Shown here one piece after another: positions 9,992-18,244 of a stretch of DNA of 64,000 nt (the first letter of the stretch is position 1; each line of letters starts with the position of its first letter). Source of the DNA: Methylosinus sp. LW4 (GTDB lineage Bacteria; Pseudomonadota; Alphaproteobacteria; Rhizobiales; Beijerinckiaceae). A model generated the notes under the pieces. The model saw nothing but the letters and a program-made list of their open reading frames with translations, was not told the DNA's origin and did not search any database. The stretch lies in assembly GCF_000379125.1 (NCBI RefSeq), contig NZ_KB900626.1, positions 3,782,024 through 3,846,023 of the forward strand, in the 5' to 3' direction. The position numbers and the translations under genes were made by a program.

Positions 9992-12268
9992 TCAGAAGGG
10001 AAGCGGACCGCTCACGGTGACGCGCACGGCCGCAGGCTCCATCGGCTTGAAATGACGGTCCATCACGCCGATCGCGCAGACATTGGCGGGCGCGGTTCCC
10101 GCCTGGCAGAGACCATAGAGCGCGTCGGTCTTGAGCAGCGATCCGTAGGCGTAGGTGATCTGATCCGAGCGCGAATTGGTGACATTGAACGCATCGGCCT
10201 GGATCGCCCAGCCATTGTCGAAGCGATAGCCGACGCGCAGATTGAGGCTGCCGGTCGCCGGCGATTTGAAGGCGCCGTCCTCTGTCAGCGGCCGCGTGCC
10301 GAAATAGCGATAGCGCAGAGCGCCGAACCAGCCGGTCTTCTCGCCGACCTCGATCGAGCCCGAGGCGACGATGCTGGGAGCCTCGGGAACGAAATTGCCG
10401 GCGGCGTTGCCGACATAGGTTCCATATTGGAAGGAGCCCGGCTGCAGCAGGTCGACCCAGGTGAGCGCCTGCAGCTGGTCCACGCCGCGGAAGCGCGCAT
10501 GGGTGAGCGCCACATCTCCCTCGAGATGCAGCCAGGGCGTCGGCGAGTAGTGATTGGTGATTTCCACGCCATAGCGCCGGCTCGGACGGCCGAAGGTCGT
10601 GTTGCCCGTGTCGCCCTCGAACTGATTCTCGGAGTCGAAGTCGAGCCACCAGAAGCTCACCGAGGAGTCGAGCCCGTCGATGATCTTGGTGCGCGCGCCG
10701 ATCTCGGCGCCGCGCGACTTCACCAGCAGCGGAATGGTCGCGACCTGCGAGCCGTCGGCGGGGCTGAGCGTGGTGACCGTGCCGCGGGCGTCGGTCGAAT
10801 GGAAACCCTCGCCGAAATTGAGGAAGAATTCGGTCTTCTCGAAGGGGCCGAGAATAATGCCGGCCTTGGGGCTCGACAGCGCCGCGGTCTTGCTGCCGGA
10901 ATTCCACGGGCCGGTCCAGATCGGCAGGCCGGTCGCCGGATCCTTGGGCGCGGAGAGCGGGTCCTGAATATTGCCGACCGAGGCGCCATAATAATCGAGG
11001 CGCACGCCGGCGACGGTGCGTAGCCAGGGAGTCCAGCTCACCGTCGTGTCGGTCCACAGGCCGACGCTGCCTTCCACCACCTGGTCATTGCTGATCGTGT
11101 CATAGGGTTGGCGACGATAGGCGTCCTGCAGGCCGACGCGAATATTGTCGTAGCGGCTCTGCAGCCCGACGCGCGTCTCTATGGGAAAGCCGGCGAATTC
11201 ATATTTCACCGAATGCTGCGCGTTGACGCCGAGCACCGTGCGGCGATCGAACTGGCGGAACTGGTCGGAAATATCCGGCTGCGCGAGGAAATAGGAGAAA
11301 TTATTATAGAGATTGAGCGTCGAGCGAATGGCGTAGGCCTCGATCCGCGACGAATGCGCGCCCTCGGTCTGGCTCCAGCGGCCGGAGAGGCTGAAGCGGG
11401 AGGCGTTGCCGCCGTCGGTGGGGTCGATATTGCCCCAGAGCGGAATCGCCCCGCCATAGACGGCGCGCTCGGGTATCTGGTCGGTCGAGAACCAGCGATT
11501 GGCGTAGGCCATGGCGGTGATGGAGACGCCGTCGTCCTGCGTCCCGCGCGACCAGCGCAGCACCGAATTGATCTTGCGCACCTCGTCCGGCCGCGTCCAG
11601 GGGCCGCTATAGACGCCGCTCTCGATCGCAGCGAGCAGATTGCCGCCATTCACCTCGAAGGATTTGATGCTCAGCAGGCGCCCATAGGCGAAGCTGCCGC
11701 CCGTCGCCGCGATCAGGCCGGGGTCGACCTTGTCGACATATTGCATGTCGACGGCGCCGGCCGAGGAGAAATCGCCCTTGTCGGCGTAATAGGGTCCCTT
11801 GCGGGCCACGATGGAGGAGAGCAGCTCTGGAATAAGGAAGTTGGCGTCGGCGTAGCCCTGGCCGTGGCCGTGGGTGCGCATGTTGATCGGCATGCCGTCC
11901 AGCGTCAGCGAGAGATCGGTGCCGTGATCGAGCTGGAAGCCGCGCAGCATATATTGGTTGGCTTTGCCCTCGCCGCTGTGCTGGGTGATGATGAGGCCGG
12001 GCACCACCTCCAGCGCCTCGCCGGGCCGCGAGAATGGAACGGCGTTGACCTGCTGGCCGGTCCACACCTTCTCGCTGGCGGCGTTGATCGTCACATCCGG
12101 CTTCTGGGCGACGCCGTCGGCGGGCCTGGGCGTCGCGGCCGAGGCGGAGGCCGGCGCATTGGCTCCGACCTCGATCTCGGGAAGCGCCTCCTGCCCGAAG
12201 GCCGTCCCGCTCCACAGCGCCGTCGCCAGAGCGAGCGCGGATATTTCTCCAAGCCGGCGGCGGATCAT
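9992..12268 (-). CDS. TonB-dependent outer-membrane receptor, probably for a nickel complex
   Basis: A 758-residue protein with a signal peptide (MIRRRLGEISALALATALWSGTAFG), then a plug domain (VNAVPFSRPGEALEVVPGLIITQHSGEG) and a long beta-barrel ending in an aromatic residue (SGPLPF). It imports a substrate across the outer membrane using TonB energy. The substrate is inferred: its start codon is 8 bases from a perfect NikR operator, and nikR and a HupE-type permease are next to it. NikR-controlled TonB receptors for nickel are known in other bacteria. No TonB box sequence stands out. The ribosome site GGGGAG lies at the edge of the operator arm. Confidence 0.88.
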   Translation of the reverse strand: MIRRRLGEISALALATALWSGTAFGQEALPEIEVGANAPASASAATPRPADGVAQKPDVTINAASEKVWTGQQVNAVPFSRPGEALEVVPGLIITQHSGEGKANQYMLRGFQLDHGTDLSLTLDGMPINMRTHGHGQGYADANFLIPELLSSIVARKGPYYADKGDFSSAGAVDMQYVDKVDPGLIAATGGSFAYGRLLSIKSFEVNGGNLLAAIESGVYSGPWTRPDEVRKINSVLRWSRGTQDDGVSITAMAYANRWFSTDQIPERAVYGGAIPLWGNIDPTDGGNASRFSLSGRWSQTEGAHSSRIEAYAIRSTLNLYNNFSYFLAQPDISDQFRQFDRRTVLGVNAQHSVKYEFAGFPIETRVGLQSRYDNIRVGLQDAYRRQPYDTISNDQVVEGSVGLWTDTTVSWTPWLRTVAGVRLDYYGASVGNIQDPLSAPKDPATGLPIWTGPWNSGSKTAALSSPKAGIILGPFEKTEFFLNFGEGFHSTDARGTVTTLSPADGSQVATIPLLVKSRGAEIGARTKIIDGLDSSVSFWWLDFDSENQFEGDTGNTTFGRPSRRYGVEITNHYSPTPWLHLEGDVALTHARFRGVDQLQALTWVDLLQPGSFQYGTYVGNAAGNFVPEAPSIVASGSIEVGEKTGWFGALRYRYFGTRPLTEDGAFKSPATGSLNLRVGYRFDNGWAIQADAFNVTNSRSDQITYAYGSLLKTDALYGLCQAGTAPANVCAIGVMDRHFKPMEPAAVRVTVSGPLPF

Positions 12269-12275
12269 CGTAGCT

Positions 12276-12319
12276 CCCCATTCGTATGATTTTTATTTTA
12301 TTCGATCATACGAATGGGG
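12276..12319 (-). promoter_or_regulatory. NikR operator upstream of the TonB receptor
   Basis: Perfect inverted repeat CCCCATTCGTATGA (12276-12289) and TCATACGAATGGGG (12306-12319) with a 16-base AT-only-rich spacer. The core is GTATGA-N16-TCATAC, exactly the known Escherichia coli NikR operator half-sites and spacing. The spacer, read on the receptor strand, contains AATAAAATAAAA and may include the -10 element, so bound Ni-NikR would block RNA polymerase. The right-hand arm ends in GGGG, which is part of the receptor's ribosome binding site. Confidence 0.92.
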
Positions 12320-12377
12320 CCGCGGTCAACGGCTGCTTACGGATTTACCCGCAGCGTTGCATTTGCGTCACAGTCGC

Positions 12378-12839
12378 TCACGCATGGCTGTGGCCGTGGT
12401 CATGGCTCGCCGCATGAGCGGAGCCGTCCGGCGAATGCGCCTCGGCCGGCGCGACGACGAGCTGGCCGTAGCGCACGCCGCGCTCGCCGATCACATGCCG
12501 GGCGAAATGCTCCACCTCGGATTTGCGGCCGCGCAGCAGCGACACCTCGAGGCAGGTCTCGGCGTCGACATGCACATGTAGGGCGGCGATGGAGAGATCG
12601 GCGTGGCTGTGATGGTCGTGCATCAGCCGCTTCGACAATTGCCGCGTCTCGTGATCGTAGAGATAGACGAGCGCGCCGATGCAGGGGCGGTCGCCGCCGT
12701 CGGCCTCGGGCTTTTTCAGCAGGCCGGCGCGCACGAGATCGCGCACCGCCTCGGACCGATTCTGATGCCCTCCGGCCTCCATATATTGGTCGAGAGCGGC
12801 CATGAGATCATCGTCGATGGTCATGGTGACACGCTGCAT
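12378..12839 (-). CDS. nikR: Nickel-responsive transcriptional regulator NikR
   Basis: A 153-residue repressor starting MQRVTMTIDDDLMAALDQYM, with GGAG 9 bases upstream. The first 45 residues form the ribbon-helix-helix DNA-binding domain. The ACT-like nickel-binding domain has LSIAALHVHVDAETCLEV, giving likely square-planar Ni ligands His77, His88, His90 and Cys96, matching His76, His87, His89 and Cys95 of the E. coli protein. The C-terminus adds a His-rich tail (SHDHGHSHA) that may sense or buffer nickel. It reads in the same direction as the TonB receptor, with the NikR operator lying between them, and is divergent from the HupE-like gene. Confidence 0.96.
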   Translation of the reverse strand: MQRVTMTIDDDLMAALDQYMEAGGHQNRSEAVRDLVRAGLLKKPEADGGDRPCIGALVYLYDHETRQLSKRLMHDHHSHADLSIAALHVHVDAETCLEVSLLRGRKSEVEHFARHVIGERGVRYGQLVVAPAEAHSPDGSAHAASHDHGHSHA

Positions 12840-13010
12840 GTCGGACGCTCCCCCCGCGCGGCGGTCCAATCTGGGCCGCATCTCTTTGTTTTTTACCCGT
12901 CCGGGCGCGCCGCCGCAATCGCGCGCCGGCCGCGGGGCGCGGTCTTGTCCATTTTCGCGGCGTCGGGCATTGTCGCGGCCCCCGTCAGGCTTGCCCGGAG
13001 TCCTTCGAAA

Positions 13011-14129
13011 ATGAGCTGGTCGTTGAAATGCCTGCCGATCATCGTCGCCGCATTGCTCGCATCGATCGCGCCGGCCTTCGCCCATACGGCGGATATCTCC
13101 ACCGCTAAGATCACGCCCGAGAAGGACCATTCCTATCAGGTCGACGTCGGCTTTCTGGCGACCGATCTCGAGCGCATTTTCCGTGACACGATGAGCGAGC
13201 GCGCCGGCGTCGATATTTCGCAGCCGGGCGCGCTAGAGATCGAGATCGGCAAGCTCATCCAGCGCCGCGTCTCCATGCATGACGCCGAGGGACACGCCTG
13301 TTCCGGCCGTGTCGAATATTCGGGCGAGGACCCGACCAATGTCGATAGCGTGCTGGTGAAGCTGAAGTTCGATTGCGCGAATGTTCCGGGCCAGATCTTC
13401 TACGACGCGAAAAATCTGCTGGCGGCCGCGGGCTCCAAGGGCAAGCATCTCGTCACGCTGACCGGCGCCAACGCCGGCGAGACCATGCTCTATCCAGCCG
13501 ATGCGCCGCTCGATCTCTCCAAGCCGCTGGAGACCGTGTGGCAGCTGATGTGGAAATTCGTGCAGGCCGGCGTCGAGCACATCCTCACCGGCTACGACCA
13601 CATTTCCTTCCTCATCGCCATTCTTCTCTGGGCGACGCGCGTGTGGCCGGTGGTGAAGATCGTCACCGCCTTCACCGTCTCGCATTCGGTCACGCTGTCG
13701 CTGGCGGCGCTCGATATCGTCACGCTGCCGTCGCAATGGGTGGAGGCGGCGATCGCCGCGTCGATCATCTATGTCGCGGTCGAGAATTTCGTCTCGCGCC
13801 GCGTCGATGGACGCTGGCGCGACACGTTTCTCTTCGGCTTCGTTCATGGCTTCGGCTTCGCCAGCGGGCTGAAGGAGCTGGGCGTGCCGGCGAACGCCGT
13901 GCTGCCGGCGCTCGCCTCCTTCAACATAGGCGTCGAGCTCGGACAGGTGGCGATCGTGCTGGTCTTCGTGCCGGCGCTGCTCCTCATCGACAAGCAGACC
14001 GGCGGCAAGCGCAGCCCGCAGCTCGTCTATGCGCTATCGGCCGTCATCGCGCTGCTCGGCGCCTATTGGCTGCTGGAGCGCGTCGGCGCGCTGGATTTCG
14101 TGCTCGCGCATATCGGCCATTCCGCTTGA
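13011..14129 (+). CDS. HupE/UreJ family metal permease-like membrane protein
   Basis: A 372-residue protein. Start chosen at the ATG at 13011, which opens the signal sequence MSWSLKCLPIIVAALLASIAPAFA; the open frame further upstream lacks features. An approximately 150-residue periplasmic domain is followed by GVEHILTGYDHISF (residues 187-200) and FVHGFGFASGL, the conserved motifs of the HupE/UreJ_2 group, and about seven membrane segments. HupE/UreJ proteins are nickel or cobalt permeases linked to hydrogenase or urease, and this large-N-domain subgroup is less well studied. Divergent to nikR with a 171-base gap, which fits nickel uptake. No second NikR palindrome is visible in that gap. Confidence 0.85.
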   Translation: MSWSLKCLPIIVAALLASIAPAFAHTADISTAKITPEKDHSYQVDVGFLATDLERIFRDTMSERAGVDISQPGALEIEIGKLIQRRVSMHDAEGHACSGRVEYSGEDPTNVDSVLVKLKFDCANVPGQIFYDAKNLLAAAGSKGKHLVTLTGANAGETMLYPADAPLDLSKPLETVWQLMWKFVQAGVEHILTGYDHISFLIAILLWATRVWPVVKIVTAFTVSHSVTLSLAALDIVTLPSQWVEAAIAASIIYVAVENFVSRRVDGRWRDTFLFGFVHGFGFASGLKELGVPANAVLPALASFNIGVELGQVAIVLVFVPALLLIDKQTGGKRSPQLVYALSAVIALLGAYWLLERVGALDFVLAHIGHSA

Positions 14130-14193
14130 GCGCGGCGGGAGCGCGGCGGCTTCGAGCAGCCGCGCTCCGTCGAATGGGCGTCGCTCGGCCGGG

Positions 14194-14376
14194 TCATTTG
14201 GTGACGATGAAGGACCCGAGAATGCCGCCCAGCAGCGCGCCGATGATCACCGTCCCGATCGCGGCGGGAAAGCCGACGACGCCGGCGCCCATGATCGCGC
14301 CGAGCACGGCTCCGACTCCTCCGAATATATAGGCGTTCCGCGACATCAGGCGGTCGACTTGGTCTTCTTCGGCCAT
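14194..14376 (-). CDS. Small glycine-zipper membrane protein
   Basis: A 60-residue protein, MAEEDQVDRLMSRNAYIFGG then a run rich in Gly/Ala (VGAVLGAIMGAGVVGFP) and a second hydrophobic run (IGTVIIGALLGGILGSFIV). Two short glycine-zipper helices suggest an inner-membrane hairpin. Function unknown. GGAGAG precedes the ATG. It lies between two genes on the opposite strand and is probably a separate unit. Confidence 0.65.
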   Translation of the reverse strand: MAEEDQVDRLMSRNAYIFGGVGAVLGAIMGAGVVGFPAAIGTVIIGALLGGILGSFIVTK

Positions 14377-14516
14377 GGTGCTCTCCGTTGTTCTCTATCG
14401 CCGGCCCTCGGAAGAAGGGCTGGCTCCGCATGTCTCTAGCTAGCGCGCGCCACGCGGCGGCAAGGGCGGGCCGCCTGCCCTCACGCGAAATCGCCGATTC
14501 GATTAGGATGACGCCC

Positions 14517-15221
14517 ATGACGCCGGATGATCTCGTTTCGCGCCTCCTCTATCGGGACGGGCTGATGCTCGTCGTCGACAAGCCCGCCGGCCTGCCCGTG
14601 CATCGCGGCCCCAAGGGCGGCGAGAATCTGGAGGACCATTTCGACGCTCTGCGCTTCGGCCTGCCGCGCGCGCCGGCGCTCGCCCATCGGCTCGATCGCG
14701 ACACCTCCGGCTGCCTCGTGCTCGGCCGCCACCGCAAGGCGCTGGAGCGGCTCGGCAAGCTGTTTCACGACGGGCGCATCAAAAAGACCTATTGGGCGAT
14801 CGTCGAAGGCGCGCCTTCCGCGGAGGAGGGCCATATCGACATGGCGCTCGGCCGGCTCGATTCGACGCGCGGCTGGTGGATGCGCCCCGATCCGCTGGGC
14901 CTGCCGGCGCAGACGGATTGGCGCGTGCTGGGCCGCGCCCGCGACGCGCAGGGCAATGATCTCGCCTTCCTCGAGCTGAGGCCGCAGACCGGCCGCACGC
15001 ATCAGCTGCGCGTTCATTGCCAGGCCATGGGCTGGCCCATGCTCGGCGATCCCGTCTATGGCCATGGCAAGCGCGAAGGCGCGCCGCCGCTGCATCTTCA
15101 CGCGCGCGAGATCGACATTCCGATGCGCGAGAACAAGGAGCGCATCGTCGTGCGCGCCCCGGCGCCCGCGCATATGCGCGAAGCGCTGGCGCTCTGCGGA
15201 TGGAGCGCGGAGACGGAATGA
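14517..15221 (+). CDS. RluA-family RNA pseudouridine synthase
   Basis: A 234-residue protein lacking an S4 domain. It has the catalytic motif HRLDRDTSG with Asp60, and RPQTGRTHQLRVHCQAMGWP and GDPVYGHG, all standard for the RluA family that isomerises uridine to pseudouridine in rRNA or tRNA. Two ATGs three codons apart (14508, 14517) are possible; AGGA sits better for the second. The precise target site cannot be told from the sequence. Followed by a pair of palindromic repeats. Confidence 0.9.
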   Translation: MTPDDLVSRLLYRDGLMLVVDKPAGLPVHRGPKGGENLEDHFDALRFGLPRAPALAHRLDRDTSGCLVLGRHRKALERLGKLFHDGRIKKTYWAIVEGAPSAEEGHIDMALGRLDSTRGWWMRPDPLGLPAQTDWRVLGRARDAQGNDLAFLELRPQTGRTHQLRVHCQAMGWPMLGDPVYGHGKREGAPPLHLHAREIDIPMRENKERIVVRAPAPAHMREALALCGWSAETE

Positions 15222-15346
15222 TCTTTCTCCCTCTCCCCGCGCGAGCGGGGAGAGGGCCGGGGTGAGGGGCTCGGGGCGTTTTCCGTTTGTGGCTCATGCC
15301 CTGGCCCCTCATCCTCACCTTCTCCCCGCGAGCGGGGAGAAGGAAG
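15222..15346. repeat. Inverted pair of CTCCCCGC palindromic repeats
   Basis: Right after the pseudouridine synthase stop: CTCTCCCCGCGCGAGCGGGGAGAG (15231-15254) followed by GGCCGGGGTGAGGGG, then, after about 35 bases, the mirror copy GCCCCTCATCCTCACC and CTTCTCCCCGCGAGCGGGGAGAAG (15321-15344). This is the same architecture as the pairs at 8.3, 39.7 and 50.8 kb with a slightly different core. Likely REP/REPIN-like; may also serve as a terminator. Confidence 0.75.
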
Positions 15347-15383
15347 GCGGCGAAGGCCGCGCCGGACGATCCAGGGGTTGCGT

Positions 15384-16013
15384 ATGACCACGCCGGTTCG
15401 CATCTGCTTTTTCGGCGACAGCCTCGTCAATGGAACCGGCGACGATGATGGTCTCGGCTGGGTGGGCCGGCTCGTCTCGCGGGAGCGCCGGGCGGGGCGG
15501 GACGTCACCGCCTATAATCTCGGCGTTCGCCGCGACACCAGCGCCGATATCGCCGCGCGCTGGCGCGAGGAGGCGCGGCGTCGTCTGCCGGAAGATTGCG
15601 CCGCGCGTCTGCTGTTTTCCTTCGGCGCCAATGATTGCGTGGAGGAGGAGGCGGGCCGCGCGCGCGTTCCGCTCGAGGAGACGCTGGCCCATGCGGAGCA
15701 AATGCTGCGCGAGGCTATGACGCGCGCGCCCGTATTGATGGTCGGGCCGTTTCTGCCGGGCGCAGCGCGGATCGATGGTCTGTGCCCGCGATTGGAAAAG
15801 CTCTGCGCCGCGCTGCGCATTCCCTATATCGAGACGCGCGGCTTCGCTGCGCGCTGCGGCGTGCTTTTGCAGGAGGCGGCCGCCGGCGACGGCGCCCACC
15901 CCAATAGCGGCGGCTATGCGGCGCTGGCCGATTTCATCGGCGCGGCGCCGCAGTGGCGCGATTGGCTCGACGGCGCGCTCACGTCCGCCAAGGATGCGCC
16001 GGCAGATCGCTGA
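15384..16013 (+). CDS. SGNH/GDSL-type esterase or lipase
   Basis: A 209-residue cytoplasmic protein. Block I is [13 protein letters not shown] (nucleophile Ser), block III is FSFGANDC (Asn), and block V is GAHPNSGGY (catalytic Asp-x-x-His replaced here by the GAHP form with Asp just upstream, GDGAHP). These are the SGNH hydrolase signatures. The substrate is unknown. I use the ATG at 15384 (a TTG at 15378 is in frame). Its last 35 bases overlap the end of the convergent heme-binding protein gene. Confidence 0.85.
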   Translation: MTTPVRICFFGDSLVNGTGDDDGLGWVGRLVSRERRAGRDVTAYNLGVRRDTSADIAARWREEARRRLPEDCAARLLFSFGANDCVEEEAGRARVPLEETLAHAEQMLREAMTRAPVLMVGPFLPGAARIDGLCPRLEKLCAALRIPYIETRGFAARCGVLLQEAAAGDGAHPNSGGYAALADFIGAAPQWRDWLDGALTSAKDAPADR

Positions 16014-16413
16014 CGCCGACGACGGCGACGCCGGCGAGCGCGACGGCGTGGTCATTCTCCACCGAGCTGCCGCTGACGCCTATGGCTCCGACCAGCACGC
16101 CATCCTCGTCGACGATGGGCAGGCCGCCGGGGAAGGTGATGAGCCCGTCATTGGAATGCTCTATGCCGAAGAGCGGGCCGCCCGGCTGCGACAGCTTGCC
16201 GATCTCGCCCGTCGGCATGCCGAAGAAGACGGCCGTCTTCGCCTTCTTGATCGCAATGTCGATGCTGCCGACCCAGGCGTCGTCCATGCGATAGAAGGCT
16301 TTCAGATCGGCGCCGGAATCGACGACGGCGATGCACATTTTCGTGCCGAGCTCGGAGGCGCGCTTGCGGGCGGCGGTGATGGCGGCTTCCGCCGCGGCGA
16401 TATTGACATGCAT
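15979..16413 (-). CDS. GlcG/HbpS family heme-binding protein
   Basis: A 144-residue protein starting [20 protein letters not shown]. The family signature is complete: [56 protein letters not shown] and [20 protein letters not shown]. GlcG/HbpS proteins bind heme or act as corrinoid/aldehyde-related accessory proteins; most have no defined role. An open frame 14 codons further upstream is unlikely because MHVN is the usual family start. Convergent overlap with the SGNH gene. Confidence 0.88.
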   Translation of the reverse strand: MHVNIAAAEAAITAARKRASELGTKMCIAVVDSGADLKAFYRMDDAWVGSIDIAIKKAKTAVFFGMPTGEIGKLSQPGGPLFGIEHSNDGLITFPGGLPIVDEDGVLVGAIGVSGSSVENDHAVALAGVAVVGVSDLPAHPWRT

Positions 16414-16485
16414 CAGGGGCTCTCCTCGTCGCGCGTGCGCCGCGACACTGCACAAATGGCTACGCCGAAGTCTCTTTCAAGTCCG

Positions 16486-18162
16486 TCACCTCGGCGCGAT
16501 CGGCGCCGGTTGTGTCACAATGTCGCGCTCCGCCGGCCATTTCACGCGATAGGCGAGGCGCAGCTCTTTCGTCTCGTGCGGCTTGGCGTCGAAGCTCCAG
16601 CCCATCACGCCGCGCTTGTCGGCGATCTGCTTCGTCGTGGGCGCCGTCGTCTGCGGCAGAGTCTCCACCGTGATCGCTGTCGTCTCCGAAAACGGAATCT
16701 GATCGACGACCGTCACCGGAACGATGAAATCATGCAGATTCTCGACCGTCGTCCTGAAGTCGCGCGTCTCGTATTTCGTCTGGCCGAACCAGCTCGGCTC
16801 ATTCTCGAGGCGCTTGACCGGCGCGCGCGCGACCTTGATCTTGTCGTCGGCGCCGAAGCCGAGCTCCACCGCCTCTCCCGGCGCGACGAAAGCGATGCGG
16901 CTCTGCCCCACATGCATTCCGTCGCGCTGCACGGCGACAGGGCCGGCCAGCAGCGGGGCGTCCTCCTCATTGACGATTCGCGCCTCGAGAAAAGCCGTGG
17001 GATCGAGCGCCGGCGCGACGCGCGCGGCGAGCGTCGGCGTCATGCGGCGCGAGGAGAGGATAAAGCTCTTCGTCGTTCCGTCGCCGGGCGCGCCGACGCG
17101 GCCGGAGATTTTGAAGCTCGCCTGAAAGGCGTTGGATTCGAGCGCCGCCGTCTGCTGCTCCGCCGGCGCCGGCTCGGGCGCCGCAGCGGCGGCCATCGGC
17201 GCTTCCGTCGATCTGCGCATCTGCCGCTCCATCGAAGCGGGCGCCGCGGCTTTCGGCGCATAGACGATCGGCGGCTCGTAGAAGCTCACGCGCTGCGGCT
17301 GCACATCGGGCGCCGCTGCGCCGCGATGCGCGCGCGTCGTCGAGACGGAGAGCGCGACATCGTTCCAATCCTCGCCCGTGTTCTGCGTCACCGCGGCGCG
17401 GCGGATGAATTCGAGCTGCGGCTTGCCCGCCGCGCCGCCGGTCTCCAGCCGCGCGTCATAGGCGGGCCGCCAATAGGCGCCGGAGACGAGATAGGAGAGC
17501 GACAATTGCAATCTGCCGCCGCTCGCCGATTCGACCGCTATGGCGACCTCGCGCGAGGGGCGCCGCGTCGCGCGCGCGCCTGTTCCCGCCTCCAGCGCGT
17601 GAATTTCGTCGTCGAGCTCCTTCGCCTTGACGCGGGCGCCGCGCAATTCCTCGCCGGTTCTGGTCAATGCGGAGGCGATGGCGTCGAAGGCCGCGTTCCA
17701 TTCGCCGATGGCGAGCGGCCGCGTCTCGGGGCCGAGCTTTTCCGGTCCGGCCTGCGAATAGCGCGCGATCATCGCCTGCTTGGCGGCGAGCGCGTCCTGC
17801 GTCACTTGCAGGCTCTCGCGCGCGGCGCGCAATTGCTTCAGCTTCGCCTCGATCGCCGTGTCCGGGGCCTGCGTCTCCGCCGGCGCGAGCCGCGCCTCGA
17901 CGGCGCCGATCGTCACGCGCCCATTCGCCTCGCCGGAGACGCGCAGCGAATCGGCGTCGAGCGCGAAGGGAAGATTTTTGAGGAGAATTGTCGCCGCGCC
18001 GGCGGGCAGATCGATCGCCGCTCTGCGCGTCACTGTGGCGGCGTCGGGATGGACGATGACGCCGTCGATCGTCGATGTCGCCTCGACGATCGTCTCCTTC
18101 GCCCATGCCGGGGTGAGAGCGATCGAAGACACGCAAACGAGCAGAAGCACGCGAAGCCGCAT
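16486..18162 (-). CDS. Mucoidy inhibitor MuiA family protein (DUF4140/DUF4139)
   Basis: A 558-residue secreted protein with signal peptide MRLRVLLLVCVSSIALTPAWA. The N-terminal DUF4140 part (VIVHPDAATVTRRAAIDLPAG) is followed by a coiled-coil region (KLKQLRAARESLQVTQDALAAKQ), and the DUF4139 part carries SYLVSGAYWRPAYDARLETG and, near the end, GVMGWSFDAKPHETKELRLAYRVKWP. An Ala/Glu-rich linker lies in the middle. MuiA homologues affect exopolysaccharide (mucoid) phenotype, but the mechanism is unknown. It is periplasmic or surface-exposed. No obvious operon partner. Confidence 0.88.
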   Translation of the reverse strand: MRLRVLLLVCVSSIALTPAWAKETIVEATSTIDGVIVHPDAATVTRRAAIDLPAGAATILLKNLPFALDADSLRVSGEANGRVTIGAVEARLAPAETQAPDTAIEAKLKQLRAARESLQVTQDALAAKQAMIARYSQAGPEKLGPETRPLAIGEWNAAFDAIASALTRTGEELRGARVKAKELDDEIHALEAGTGARATRRPSREVAIAVESASGGRLQLSLSYLVSGAYWRPAYDARLETGGAAGKPQLEFIRRAAVTQNTGEDWNDVALSVSTTRAHRGAAAPDVQPQRVSFYEPPIVYAPKAAAPASMERQMRRSTEAPMAAAAAPEPAPAEQQTAALESNAFQASFKISGRVGAPGDGTTKSFILSSRRMTPTLAARVAPALDPTAFLEARIVNEEDAPLLAGPVAVQRDGMHVGQSRIAFVAPGEAVELGFGADDKIKVARAPVKRLENEPSWFGQTKYETRDFRTTVENLHDFIVPVTVVDQIPFSETTAITVETLPQTTAPTTKQIADKRGVMGWSFDAKPHETKELRLAYRVKWPAERDIVTQPAPIAPR

Positions 18163-18244
18163 GGGCCGCCTCCTCGAGGGAAAGAAGGCGGCATCCGGCC
18201 CTAGGCTTATGTCCTTTTCGCGGCGGCTCTCGTCCCTATGCGCG

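Noticed and set aside
15775..18204. An 809-codon plus-strand frame
   Set aside because: Runs across the SGNH gene in another frame and antisense to the heme-binding and MuiA genes; no motif supports it.
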